NCBI RefSeq assembly: GCF_017745275.1
Contig: NZ_JAGHZS010000001.1
Location: forward strand, 558,001 to 622,000
Direction: 5' to 3'
DNA from: Chitinophaga sp.
Lineage (GTDB): Bacteria; Bacteroidota; Bacteroidia; Chitinophagales; Chitinophagaceae
Length of the DNA: 64,000 bases
Part shown: one piece after another, positions 36,515-46,011 of the stretch
How positions within the stretch are numbered: the first letter of the stretch is position 1
Layout of the letters: each line of letters opens with the position of its first letter
The notes under the pieces: generated by a model
What the model was told of the DNA's origin: nothing
The model's database searches: none
Seen by the model: the letters and a program-made list of their open reading frames with translations, nothing else
Made by a program: the position numbers and the translations under genes

Positions 36515-37378
36515 TTATTCCGGCATATTTAATAAAAAAGATGCCGCCCCTTCATCAGGAATAGTTCCCAACTGAGTCCCCCAATCGCTGGTAGTAGCCA
36601 CCATACCAAGTCGTATAGCCATCCCCGTAAATCCTTTGATCTTTGAACGATCCAGTTTTCCTTCAAACCGAAGCAGCCCATTATTTTCCTGCAACGTACC
36701 TATGGCGTAAAAATCAGTACCCGACTGCGGATCAAAGTTGAACCCTGTTTGGGGACCACTGTGATAATACATGGCCATCGGAATAGGAGCAGATCCCAAC
36801 AACCATTGCCCTTCCAGCAATACATCATAGCCGCCACTGGTGAAGAGCGCCGTCAGTAACCCTGTACCGGCATTGTTGTCGCTATCTATGTACACATCGA
36901 AAATCACCCCATCCGACTGCTTACCACTCATCTCCACATAGAAATACACATACTGCCCATCGTAGTCAAATTTGGCCTTCTTAAACACTCCTCCTTTAGG
37001 GCCGGCAGTCATTACGTTCTGCGTCAGCGTATCCCAGTCCGCCAAACTGTTATCATTCAGCTTAACAGGCGACGTCTTTGAAATCCGTATTACCGTTGAG
37101 CCTTCCGCCGTTACCCCATCTCCCGAAGTAGCATACAAGGTAGGTACATACTTACCCTTACCTTTATACGTATGCACCGGGCTTTGCTCTGTGGACGTAG
37201 TACCATCGCCAAAATCCCATTTCCAGGATACCGCCCCGGTGGTAGTATTGTTAAACTTCACCTGGTTGCCATCAACAGCAATGGTGTATACCACTACCGG
37301 CGCCGGTTTAGCATCATCTTTTTTACAGGAAACCGCTACACATAGTAGCAATAATATATAAAGCAATGACTTTTGCAT
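36515..37378 (-). CDS. PKD-domain lipoprotein, SusE-position surface protein
   Basis: A 287-residue lipoprotein (lipobox in CVAVSCKKDD). Residues about 30-102 are a PKD domain (VSWKWDFGDGTTSTEQSPVHTYKGKGKY). The C-terminal 170 residues are a beta-rich domain, AKFDYDGQYVYFYVEMSG followed by DVYIDSDNNAGTG and ending IRLGMVATTSDWGTQLGTIPDEGAAS, which recalls CBM9-like or SusE-like sugar-binding modules. It lies between susD and the acyltransferase on one transcript. It probably binds substrate at the cell surface; ligand unknown. Confidence 0.78.
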   Translation of the reverse strand: MQKSLLYILLLLCVAVSCKKDDAKPAPVVVYTIAVDGNQVKFNNTTTGAVSWKWDFGDGTTSTEQSPVHTYKGKGKYVPTLYATSGDGVTAEGSTVIRISKTSPVKLNDNSLADWDTLTQNVMTAGPKGGVFKKAKFDYDGQYVYFYVEMSGKQSDGVIFDVYIDSDNNAGTGLLTALFTSGGYDVLLEGQWLLGSAPIPMAMYYHSGPQTGFNFDPQSGTDFYAIGTLQENNGLLRFEGKLDRSKIKGFTGMAIRLGMVATTSDWGTQLGTIPDEGAASFLLNMPE

Positions 37379-37388
37379 GTTCAGTGTT

Positions 37389-38906
37389 TTAAGGATTCTG
37401 GGTACACAGTTTATTCGTTTCTACTTCATCAATCGGGATATAGTAGATGATCTTCGGATTATCCGGCTGTATGATCATATTGGCATAGCCTGATGGGTGC
37501 CTGGATAAATCAATATCTGATTGCTTCAGGCCGGGTAAATGATAGCCCCAATAGGTTCTGTTCATTGGCCTTTTATTCCGGTACAAATCATAACTACGAT
37601 GCCCCTCAAAAGCTAACTCCAGGCGCCTTTCCTTTAATACAACGTCCAGCGCCGATTTACCCGCCGGCAATTGCTGATGATACAAGGCATTTGCTAAACC
37701 ACGGTTGCTGCGGATCATGTCCACATCATCCAGCGCCGCGGCTACATTTCCAGCCTTTGCATTGGCCTCCGCCCGGTTGAGATACATCTCTGCCAACCGA
37801 AACAAAATCGGTGAACTCAACGTAGGCCGCTTATCCTGGCCGGAGAACTTGGAAATATAATAAATGTCGATTCCATTCTTTTGCTGCAATACCCCGTTAC
37901 CATCTTTCAGGGGCACAATATACTTCCAGCGTACATCTTCCGGATTGGCTGCCATGGTATCTCTCAGCGAAGCAGACGCAAACTCCTCTCCCCAACCGGA
38001 GTTGCCATCGGAATAAATCATGGACGCAATAGAACCGAATTTGCCGTAATCATCCAACTGCGTAAAGGCCACACAAAAAATAGTTTCACTGCCACCAATT
38101 GCATTCGCAAATAAATCAGGATAAGTGGCACTGGTAGTCAGCGAAAAGCGGCCGCCATCTATTACTTTGTTAGCGAAATAAATGGTGCTGTCGTTCACTC
38201 CTTCATAGAGATAAGCCCTGGAAAGCAATGCCCATGCGGCGTCTTGTGAGGCATATTGTTTTCCCCTGGCTTGTGTCATCAGGTCGGCGCCGCGTCGTGC
38301 ATCAGCAATTACCTGCTTATATACCTCCGCTACTGATGCCCGCGCCTTCTGTGCCGGATCACTGGTAGACGTTCGCAGGATCACCCCCTGCGCTGCCGGG
38401 TTCAGCGTATATGGCATGGCGAATATTTTCACCAGGTTGAAATGCACTAACGCCCGGAGGAAATAACATTCTCCCAACAACTGTTGCGTAGTAGCATCTG
38501 CGTTAGGCAGCTTCTCCACCGCTTCTATCACCGTGTTGGCATCATTGATAATTTTATAGGAGATATACCAGAAGTAACGGGTATTCGTTTGCGTTGGAGA
38601 ATGATCCAGCGAAAAGCTGTAGAACAGCGGATCTTCGGTGGTTTGTCCACATACAATATCATCGCTGGCAAAATCAGACAGTTGAAAATATTGACGCAGG
38701 TACATGTTGTTATCATCTGTAGTACCATTAAAAGGCACATGATCTTTCAGGAGCGAATAGGCACCATTCACTGCATTCTTCAGCCCATCCGGTGAACCGG
38801 TAATTGTTCCAGTGGTGAGCGCATCACTGGGATTTACATCTTTCATACAACCGGTTTGCCATAGCAACAACGGTAGTAACAATACTATTATAATAACTGA
38901 TCTCAT
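37389..38906 (-). CDS. SusD/RagB-family outer-membrane lipoprotein (locus 2)
   Basis: A 505-residue lipoprotein with signal peptide and lipobox (LLLWQTGCMKDVNPSDALTTG). SusD-type segments: LKNAVNGAYSLLKDHVPFNG, LGECYFLRALVHFNLVKIFAMPY, LFRLAEMYLNRAEANAKAGN and LKERRLELAFEGHRSYDLYRNKRPMNR. It starts ten bases after susC of the same locus and is of normal length for the family. Expected to bind the substrate on top of the SusC channel. Confidence 0.93.
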   Translation of the reverse strand: MRSVIIIVLLLPLLLWQTGCMKDVNPSDALTTGTITGSPDGLKNAVNGAYSLLKDHVPFNGTTDDNNMYLRQYFQLSDFASDDIVCGQTTEDPLFYSFSLDHSPTQTNTRYFWYISYKIINDANTVIEAVEKLPNADATTQQLLGECYFLRALVHFNLVKIFAMPYTLNPAAQGVILRTSTSDPAQKARASVAEVYKQVIADARRGADLMTQARGKQYASQDAAWALLSRAYLYEGVNDSTIYFANKVIDGGRFSLTTSATYPDLFANAIGGSETIFCVAFTQLDDYGKFGSIASMIYSDGNSGWGEEFASASLRDTMAANPEDVRWKYIVPLKDGNGVLQQKNGIDIYYISKFSGQDKRPTLSSPILFRLAEMYLNRAEANAKAGNVAAALDDVDMIRSNRGLANALYHQQLPAGKSALDVVLKERRLELAFEGHRSYDLYRNKRPMNRTYWGYHLPGLKQSDIDLSRHPSGYANMIIQPDNPKIIYYIPIDEVETNKLCTQNP

Positions 38907-38916
38907 GACAGGCAGT

Positions 38917-41900
38917 TTAAAATCTGAAATTAATATTGAACAGGTATTGGCGGTTATTCGGATACTTGAAATCCGATACGCCGGGCATCACCTGTGAGCC
39001 GGGCGTGATGGTGGTTTGCGGATCCTGGCCCAGGAAATTAGTGAAGGTGTGCACGTTGTCGGCGGTGAAACCCACGGTAATCCCTTCCATGTTCAAACGG
39101 CTGACCAACTGCCGCGGCAGTTCATAACTCAACCGGATATTACGCAACGCCAGGAAGCTGCCATCTTTCAAAAAGCGTGTAGACGTTTGCGTGGAATTGG
39201 CGGAATTCTGCGGGCTGGGTTCTGTGGCGTCATCACCCGGTTTACTCCAGGTACTGCTGCCTTTAGGCAAATTCACCTGGTTGTAATAAGGCTCATTGCC
39301 ATCATTTTCTACAAAGCGCAGGTTGTTGCTGTATACTTTGTTGCCCGACAAAAAATAGATATTCACGCCCAGCGAAATACCGTTATAACTAAAGGTATTA
39401 GTCATGCCGCCCTGGAATTCAGGCAGCGCAGATCCTACCTCCTGGTAGGTAGCACTGGCATAATTGGAAGTAGATTTCCGGGTACCATCTTTTTCCACCA
39501 CTTCCCATAAGGGTGCACCCGTTTGTTTATCTACGCCCAGCCACTTCGGCATATAAAATTCATACAGGTTGCCACCGTTGCGATAAATCTGTGAAATGCT
39601 CCAGGTAGATTGGGTATTGATAATATTTGCGGGAAACTGCTGTAAGCGGTTCGTATTGAAATTGATATTGAAGTCGGTGTTCCATTGGAATTTTCCTGCA
39701 CGCACATTTAAACTGCTGATACCTACTTCTATCCCGTTGTTCACCAGCTGTCCAACGTTCTCCCAGCGGGTTTCAAAGCCTACAGACAGTGGCTGCGATA
39801 CCTGCAGCAACAGGTTTTTAGTGATGTTGTTGTACACATCCACACTAAGGTCTATACGCTTAAACAAGCCGATATCTATCCCGCCATTCCACTGGTATTT
39901 GCTTTCCCAGGTAAGATCAGGGCTGGGGAGCTGGGAGGGCGTGGCAGCGGTTTGCTGGTTATACTGCCCCGATAGTGAAAACAGCGCCAGGTAACGCGAC
40001 GACCCGATATCCTGTGTACCGGTAACCCCATAGCTGGCCCGGAGCTTTACATTATTGAACACTTCATTATCTTTCAAAAAATCTTCATTGCTCACCAACC
40101 ATGCAGCAGATATTGCCGGGAAAGGTGCATAGCGGTTGCTGGATGGGAAATTGGAAGAACCATCTACGCGGAAAGATCCGGTGAGGAAGTATTTATCCAG
40201 GTAGCTATAATTCACCTGCGAAATAAACGACTGGATAATGGCTTCATTCACACTCCCAAACACTTGCTGATTACGGGATACTACGTTCAATACTTTCAAC
40301 CCCACAGGAATCCCTTTTCCGGAAGCTCCTAAAATTTCCGCATTACTTCCTTCAAAAGCCACGCCGGCAAGGCCGCTGATCCGATGGTTGCCCATATGAA
40401 AATCCACTTTCAACAGGTTGTTGGAGATATAACCGTAGTTGAGCGTACTCTGCTCATTCAGATAGCCGTCGCCGTGATACTGACCGGCCACCTGTGGAGA
40501 ATACCACGTTTTATTTTTGTTATAACCCAGCGATAAACGATTGGTGCTGGAAAACGTGAGCCAGTTGGTGATGCCGACATTCAATCCCATATCATAATTC
40601 ACATCAAAATTTTTATACGGGTGCTCAGAATTCTGAATGGTATGTATCGGGTTCACTTTATCCCTCGACCACCATTTAAATGGTGCATTGCCGTCTACAT
40701 ACAGCGCTTTGCCGCTGCTATCATAAGGATTATCCCAGGGCATGTTCAGGAACGCGTAATACATATCGTTGTAGTCGTATGTTTTACCGAAAGCGCCGCT
40801 GAGGTTGATGTTGTTGGTAAGACTGATATTTTTCGTGAAGTGATAGGTCGAATTAGCTCTCAGGTTCACCCGTTGATAATTGGTATTCATGAAAGTACCT
40901 TTCTCATTGTAGTACGAGAGTCCCAGGTAATAATCTGCTTTATCTGTTTTACCGCTGGCAGATACATATACATTTTGCATAGGTGCGCGGCGGAACATAT
41001 CTGTTAGCCAGTTGTAGTCCTGATTTTTCAGGGACAGCGGGCGTTCGTTGTAGAACTTCACCAGGTCTATTTTGTAGGAGTTATCGGTGGCACCTGGGAT
41101 ATAATCGCGGTAGAATTCCTTTTGGCGTTCGTACAATTCACTGCCATTCATCATATCCATAGTACCAAAATCAGGCGTACGAAAGCCGGTAGTAATCTTT
41201 GCCTCGAAGCGTGTTTTACCGGAGGCGGCTCTTTTGGTGGTGATGATAATGACGCCGGCATTGGCCTGTGAGCCATACATCGCGGTGGCGCCGGCATCTT
41301 TGAGCACTGTTACCGTAGCAATATCATTGGGATCATAGTTACCGCCGATGATACCATCTACTACTACCAGTGGGCTTTGAGAAGCATTCACCGAAGAAAT
41401 GCCGCGCATGCGTATTTCAGCAGCGGCGCCGGGTACACCAGAGCTGCTCACTACCTGCAGACCGGCTACTTTTCCCTGTAGCATAGTTCCTACGTCGTTG
41501 GTGGTGACATCTTTTAACTTGGTGGCATCTACTACGGCCACGGCGCTGGTGAGTTCACTTTTTCTCTTGTCGGAGTAACCTACTACAATCACCTGGTCCA
41601 GCTGGCTGTTGCCGGATTTCATGGTCACCTGCATTCCCTGCCGGGCGGGGAGCTCCTGCTTGTCATAGCCGGTAAAGGTGAATACCAGTATTTCTCCGGC
41701 GTTGGCGGTTACAGTAAACTGACCGCTGCCGTTGGTGGCATTTCCCCTGCCCGTTCCTTTTACTATCACGGTGGCGCCGGGCAATGGCGTACCATCGGCG
41801 GTTTTCACGATACCGGATATCTTACCCAACGTATCGGCAGCGGTTGGCGGGGGCAAAGGTTTCGGACGAATGACGAATACGCCGTCGTTCAGCGTAAAGG

Positions 41901-42219
41901 TAACCGGTTGATGTTGCAGGCATTGCTCCAATACTGTTTGCACAGATACGCCATTCACCTCTAATGTAACCGGCAGGGTATTTTTCAGTGCCGATTCATT
42001 GTACACGATGGTAGCGCCGGATTGCAGGATTATTTCCGCAAATACTTTTTGTAAGGGCATATTTTTCACAGAGAGGGTTACCTGTTGTGAAAAACTCCTG
42101 GCGCTTACATGCAAGCAGGCTACCAGGATGAGCCAGGTGGTTATTTTCATCACCCGCAAAATTTTGGTTAATAAAAGTCCCTTGGGGAGAAATGGCTTCT
42201 CCTTAAATTTTAAATCCAT
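38917..42219 (-). CDS. SusC/RagA-family TonB-linked outer-membrane transporter with STN domain (locus 2)
   Basis: A 1100-residue transporter. Signal peptide (a shorter start at the ATG at 42150, MKITTWLILVACLHVSA, is possible), STN domain (about 48-118, NMPLQKVFAEIILQSGATIVY), carboxypeptidase-regulatory-like domain (about 132-205, KTADGTPLPGATVIVKGTG), plug (about 215-340, LQGKVAGLQVVSSSGVPGAA, SPLVVVDGIIGG) and barrel ending YLFNINFRF. The STN domain indicates signalling to the FecR protein encoded upstream. The predicted partner SusD follows after ten bases. No glycoside hydrolase or peptidase is in the locus, so the substrate cannot be inferred. Confidence 0.95.
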   Translation of the reverse strand: MDLKFKEKPFLPKGLLLTKILRVMKITTWLILVACLHVSARSFSQQVTLSVKNMPLQKVFAEIILQSGATIVYNESALKNTLPVTLEVNGVSVQTVLEQCLQHQPVTFTLNDGVFVIRPKPLPPPTAADTLGKISGIVKTADGTPLPGATVIVKGTGRGNATNGSGQFTVTANAGEILVFTFTGYDKQELPARQGMQVTMKSGNSQLDQVIVVGYSDKRKSELTSAVAVVDATKLKDVTTNDVGTMLQGKVAGLQVVSSSGVPGAAAEIRMRGISSVNASQSPLVVVDGIIGGNYDPNDIATVTVLKDAGATAMYGSQANAGVIIITTKRAASGKTRFEAKITTGFRTPDFGTMDMMNGSELYERQKEFYRDYIPGATDNSYKIDLVKFYNERPLSLKNQDYNWLTDMFRRAPMQNVYVSASGKTDKADYYLGLSYYNEKGTFMNTNYQRVNLRANSTYHFTKNISLTNNINLSGAFGKTYDYNDMYYAFLNMPWDNPYDSSGKALYVDGNAPFKWWSRDKVNPIHTIQNSEHPYKNFDVNYDMGLNVGITNWLTFSSTNRLSLGYNKNKTWYSPQVAGQYHGDGYLNEQSTLNYGYISNNLLKVDFHMGNHRISGLAGVAFEGSNAEILGASGKGIPVGLKVLNVVSRNQQVFGSVNEAIIQSFISQVNYSYLDKYFLTGSFRVDGSSNFPSSNRYAPFPAISAAWLVSNEDFLKDNEVFNNVKLRASYGVTGTQDIGSSRYLALFSLSGQYNQQTAATPSQLPSPDLTWESKYQWNGGIDIGLFKRIDLSVDVYNNITKNLLLQVSQPLSVGFETRWENVGQLVNNGIEVGISSLNVRAGKFQWNTDFNINFNTNRLQQFPANIINTQSTWSISQIYRNGGNLYEFYMPKWLGVDKQTGAPLWEVVEKDGTRKSTSNYASATYQEVGSALPEFQGGMTNTFSYNGISLGVNIYFLSGNKVYSNNLRFVENDGNEPYYNQVNLPKGSSTWSKPGDDATEPSPQNSANSTQTSTRFLKDGSFLALRNIRLSYELPRQLVSRLNMEGITVGFTADNVHTFTNFLGQDPQTTITPGSQVMPGVSDFKYPNNRQYLFNINFRF

Positions 42220-42283
42220 ACTTTTAATAAGGTTTAGAATTCTTAAATGATCATTCGACGGATCTTACAGGATGCTGGACTTT

Positions 42284-42307
42284 GCCGGGGGTGTGTCCGC
42301 ACCTCCG
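42284..42307. other. Hairpin in the fecR-susC gap of locus 2
   Basis: CCGGGGGTG (42284-42292) and CACCTCCGG (42299-42307) form a 9-bp stem with one mismatch and a 6-nt loop, in the 138-bp gap between fecR and susC. It could lower read-through or pause polymerase between regulator and transporter genes; no T-run follows it on the minus strand. Confidence 0.4.
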
Positions 42308-42357
42308 GTTTTCCATTGTTCAAAAATTTCGTTCTTCATTTTTTATTTACAGGCGTT

Positions 42358-43515
42358 TTACGGTAATACAATAACTTTATTTCCGTTCGTTTTAAAGTGA
42401 TTTGTTCCGTTTTCCTCTAATACGTGCAATACAGCAGACAAATTAAGATTCCGGCTGATACCGCCACCATACAGCTCTTTACCGGGTGCGGCTTCATAAA
42501 CTATTTCCACATCATACCAGCGGGCTACCTCCCGTAGGATGGTGGATAAATCCATATTATTAAATACAAACAGCCCGTTTTTCCAGGCCATGATTTTGTT
42601 GATATCTGCTTCCTTCACCGTTAACTGATGACCGGAAAGCGCCAGTACTGCCTGTTGACCGGGACGCAAAATTTTATCCTGCACTTTTATTTTTCCATCC
42701 AGCAGCGTGGCGTTAATACTCGGTTCGTCGGTATAGGCCATCACATCAAAGCGGGTACCCAGCACCTGTACATCCATTTCATTAGCCTGTACTTTAAATG
42801 GCTGCCCTGCTTTGGCGGCTACTTCAAAATAGGCCTGTCCCTGTAGCAGCACTTTTCTTTCAGTGCCCGTGAAAGCAGTAGGATAGCGCAGCGAAGAAGC
42901 GGAATTCAACCATACCTTGGTACCATCCGGGAACACCACCTGGAACTGGCCACCACGGGGCACGGAGAGGGTATTATATACCACGGCCGCATGGGCGTCG
43001 CCGGCCTGGTAAGAAAGTTGCCCGGCGGTATTTTTGATAACGCTGGCGCCACCTTGTTTTCCAATAGCGCCATTAGCCGCATCATCAAGCGCAATGGTAC
43101 TGCCATCACCTAATGTGAGGGTGGCCTTTTTATTAGCGGGAGGCACCTCTTTCGGAGAGGTATTTACGGCTATTGTATTTTTTGGGGGAGATGGATACCG
43201 GAGCTTTAAGCCGATAACACCGGCTACGCCCACTACGGCGGCTACAGATGCCGCCACGAGATAACGACGATAACGCGGATTTTTATTTACGACAATAATT
43301 CTTTGCTTTTCGTTTGCTGCCTGCTGCTCTTCCATAACAGGCTGCAGCCGGCTTAGCAGCCGCTGCTCCAGCAGTTGCCGGTCTTCCCCCGGCTCCAGTG
43401 GCAGGGATACTTCACTATCGTCAAAGCTGTCATACCAGTCATGAAGCGCACTGCCCTCTTCGGGTGTAGCCTTGCCTTTCAGGTAACGTTGAATCAGGTC
43501 TTTTAAATGCTGCAT
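42358..43515 (-). CDS. FecR-family anti-sigma factor (locus 2)
   Basis: A 385-residue inner-membrane anti-sigma factor. The N-terminal cytoplasmic part is LKDLIQRYLKGKATPEEGSALHDWYDSFD; a membrane helix lies at about residues 84-105 (YLVAASVAAVVGVAGVIGL). The periplasmic FecR domain contains YNTLSVPRGGQFQVVFPDG, VWLNSASSLRYPTAF, RKVLLQGQAYFEVAAKAGQPF and MDVQVLGTRFDVMAY. The end (NMDLSTILREVARWYDVEIVYE) is the STN-contacting region. It follows the ECF gene by 54 bases and precedes susC. Confidence 0.93.
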   Translation of the reverse strand: MQHLKDLIQRYLKGKATPEEGSALHDWYDSFDDSEVSLPLEPGEDRQLLEQRLLSRLQPVMEEQQAANEKQRIIVVNKNPRYRRYLVAASVAAVVGVAGVIGLKLRYPSPPKNTIAVNTSPKEVPPANKKATLTLGDGSTIALDDAANGAIGKQGGASVIKNTAGQLSYQAGDAHAAVVYNTLSVPRGGQFQVVFPDGTKVWLNSASSLRYPTAFTGTERKVLLQGQAYFEVAAKAGQPFKVQANEMDVQVLGTRFDVMAYTDEPSINATLLDGKIKVQDKILRPGQQAVLALSGHQLTVKEADINKIMAWKNGLFVFNNMDLSTILREVARWYDVEIVYEAAPGKELYGGGISRNLNLSAVLHVLEENGTNHFKTNGNKVIVLP

Positions 43516-43569
43516 AATAATAGAGTACAGAAATGCCTGCTCTACCCTTAGTCCGGATTAAATTTTTTT

Positions 43570-44160
43570 TTAGAAGAAGAAAGAAAGATAGGGATATACA
43601 TCTTTCAAGCGTACGCGAAGTTGTTTCAATGCCTTAGTCAGGTGGGCTTCTACCGTTTTCTCCGACAGTTGCATGGCGGCGGCAATTTCTTTATTGCTGT
43701 ATTGTTCTTTCCGGCTATATAAAAATACGAGGCGACATTTTTCCGGAAGCCGGGCTATTTCCGCTCCCAATCGTTCCTGTAGCCGGTAATAGTCGAGGTG
43801 GTCCATATCCGGCGCCGCTACCTGTTGCATCACCTCCGGGTTATCCAGTGGCTGATCCGGCAGCAGGCGGCTGATCTGGCGGAATACAGCATAGCGGGTA
43901 GCGGTAGCCAGGTAACCGGAAAGATGACGTATTTCAAGCACCTCCCTGCGTGCCCACAAACTGGCCAATACTTCCTGCACTACATCTTCTGCGGCGGTAC
44001 GTACGCGTAGGCGATTATAAGCGATGGCATATAGTTTTTCCCAGTAGCGGTGAAATATTTCGGTGTAGGCCGATGCGTCGGCCTGTTGTAGTCTTTCTAA
44101 TAACGCTATGTCACTCAGTTCATCCACGTGTGGTAGTTGGTTGATATCCGACGGATGCAC
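43570..44160 (-). CDS. ECF RNA polymerase sigma factor (locus 2)
   Basis: A 196-residue sigma factor. Region 2: LLERLQQADASAYTEIFHRYWEKLYAIAYNRL with AAEDVVQEVLASLWARR (about residues 23-75). Region 4: CRLVFLYSRKEQYSNKEIAAAMQLSEKTVEAHLTKALKQLR (about 142-183). It heads the second sigma-fecR-susC-susD locus on the minus strand. It is clearly divergent from the locus 1 factor, which fits the different sequences in front of the two susC genes. Confidence 0.93.
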   Translation of the reverse strand: MHPSDINQLPHVDELSDIALLERLQQADASAYTEIFHRYWEKLYAIAYNRLRVRTAAEDVVQEVLASLWARREVLEIRHLSGYLATATRYAVFRQISRLLPDQPLDNPEVMQQVAAPDMDHLDYYRLQERLGAEIARLPEKCRLVFLYSRKEQYSNKEIAAAMQLSEKTVEAHLTKALKQLRVRLKDVYPYLSFFF

Positions 44161-44514
44161 TAAAAATAGCGAAAAAGACTTAGAAATTATAACGGCCTTT
44201 CAGTATACAGGAAAGCGGACCAACTTTAAAAATATCAAGTAGATGATTTATTTTTATGGTCCCGCCGTAATGATTAATTTGCATTTGTATCTGTGCTGTT
44301 TAACCCGCCTGCCGCCAGGCAGCGACTCGTTTGTAACCATTTTCAATACCCGAAATCTGTTTATCCATTATTATTCACATAAATAAATGCTTATGATTTT
44401 ACGTACTACTATTTTCCATTAATCCTTTCCGGCCTTACACAACAAATACTATCATTCTGCGATCCAGACGATCATTTCCCTATTAATTTATCATCTAAAA
44501 ACCCTTTAGGAAAC
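44161..44514. other. Divergent intergenic region, 354 bp
   Basis: Gap between the divergent locus 2 sigma gene and the T9SS cargo gene. It is AT-rich apart from a small GC-rich hairpin around 44309-44321 (CTGCC, GCCA loop, GGCAG). I see no convincing promoter pair, small gene or RNA. Confidence 0.4.
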
Positions 44515-45945
44515 ATGAAATTTCTATTCATTCTGTGCTACAGTTTCGTTTTTGCTTTTACCTCACAAGGTCAGGTAGTCGGCTTGTTCCGGGTATGTCC
44601 TGATCAGGATTATTCTTACGAATACCTTACCAGCAGGCCCTATTTCACCATCAATTACACAGTGGTGGATGGGTTTGGAGTTGTTTCACCCTATAACTCC
44701 GTAGCTAATATTAAGTTCCCAAGCTCAATGAACGTCGGTAAAAAACCGCGCGTTGTTGCCACTATACGGTGGACCTCTGGTGAAATTGGAACGGATACCT
44801 CCCAGGCGATAACGGTGCTGGCTATTGGAGATCCAGCGGAAAGCGTTTCCATGACCCGATCTTTCCCCTGTTCATTTCGCGGTACCACCACCGTTACCAT
44901 TGGCAGTGTTGTGAACGCAAATTCGTTTGACGTGACCAACGATGCTGGCTGGCCAGTCACGCGGACCTCCAACAATCAATTTGTCATCGATATTAATAAT
45001 GGGGCTGAAGGTAAGGTGTCACTCATCGCCAGACAAGACAGCTGTAACAAAACGCGGGTTAGTACAATCCAGATATCCAGACCCAAGCCTCAACTAGGAG
45101 CGCTCACCAGCACCGGCTCTATCTGCGAGGGGGGTACCTCAACATTCAACGTGCCGGCCTATCCTAACGCAACCTCTTATACATGGACCGCCAACAATGC
45201 CAATATACGGATCAACGGGCAGGCAGCCCCGGTTACCATTAGCGGCACCAGTGGTAATAGCGTACAAATTACCTCCGTTGGCGGAAGTTATAGTGATATC
45301 ATCCGCGTAGTAGCCACCAGCGAATGTGGCAATAGCGATACAGTACGCCGGCCGCTCACTGTAGGTATTCCGCCCATTATCGGCGTTCAGGGATTTGAGA
45401 TCAACGGAATGCATTTCGCAGCAGGACAAGTTTATCCGTTTTCCATAATACTGGCTGCGGGAACCGGTGACGTTCTTGAAACCAAATGGACTATTGGCGG
45501 TGGTGCGATCATCAATTCAAATGCCAACAAAACTGACATCGATGTACGCATGAACAAACCCCGATTCCAACCCCTGCCGGGAGCAGTAAATATGGTCATA
45601 GAATATCGGAATCAGTGCGGATGGAGTAATTATTTCAAGCGGTCAGGAGACCTGGATATCAATGGCCTCCCATTCACCGTTAGCCCCAACCCTGCAAGCA
45701 ATTATCTTAATATACAACTTACAGACGCAGGGGCTACTGCCAGCAAAACCGCCACAGTAAATACAGATGGCGTAGCAATCCTTTATGATATGAATTACAG
45801 GGAAGTCAAAAGAATGAAACTACTAGCTGGCACACAACAAATCAGAATGGATTTGCAGAACGTCTGGGAAGGTACTTACATCCTGCAAATAATAATCGGC
45901 AAGGAAAAATCTACTAAGACAGTGGTGATCTCTCATCCGATGTAA
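44515..45945 (+). CDS. Secreted protein with type IX secretion C-terminal sorting domain
   Basis: A 476-residue extracellular protein. Signal peptide MKFLFILCYSFVFAFTSQGQ. The middle has beta-rich, Ig/PKD-like segments, for example SICEGGTSTFNVPAYPNATS followed by YTWTANNANIRING, a pattern frequent in Bacteroidota adhesin-like proteins. The C-terminus (about residues 388-476, FTVSPNPASNYLNIQL, ILYDMNYREVKRMKLLAG, WEGTYILQIIIGKEKSTKTVV) is a type A T9SS sorting domain, so the protein is exported by the Por system and probably anchored at or released from the surface. No enzymatic domain is visible. Confidence 0.85.
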   Translation: MKFLFILCYSFVFAFTSQGQVVGLFRVCPDQDYSYEYLTSRPYFTINYTVVDGFGVVSPYNSVANIKFPSSMNVGKKPRVVATIRWTSGEIGTDTSQAITVLAIGDPAESVSMTRSFPCSFRGTTTVTIGSVVNANSFDVTNDAGWPVTRTSNNQFVIDINNGAEGKVSLIARQDSCNKTRVSTIQISRPKPQLGALTSTGSICEGGTSTFNVPAYPNATSYTWTANNANIRINGQAAPVTISGTSGNSVQITSVGGSYSDIIRVVATSECGNSDTVRRPLTVGIPPIIGVQGFEINGMHFAAGQVYPFSIILAAGTGDVLETKWTIGGGAIINSNANKTDIDVRMNKPRFQPLPGAVNMVIEYRNQCGWSNYFKRSGDLDINGLPFTVSPNPASNYLNIQLTDAGATASKTATVNTDGVAILYDMNYREVKRMKLLAGTQQIRMDLQNVWEGTYILQIIIGKEKSTKTVVISHPM

Positions 45946-45973
45946 GAAATAACAACCACTCTTCCACATAAAT

Positions 45974-46004
45974 AAGGCTATCTCAAAACAATTGAGATAG
46001 CCTT
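45974..46004. terminator. Bidirectional intrinsic terminator
   Basis: A perfect 13-bp stem (45974-45986 with 45992-46004, 5-nt loop) followed by a T-rich stretch on the plus strand, 28 bases after the T9SS cargo gene and eight bases before the stop of the convergent prfH. Confidence 0.85.
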
Positions 46005-46011
46005 TCTACTT

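Noticed and set aside
44309-44321. Small GC-rich hairpin in the gap before the T9SS cargo gene, considered as a terminator
   Set aside because: Only five base pairs, no T-run, and no gene ends there on either strand.
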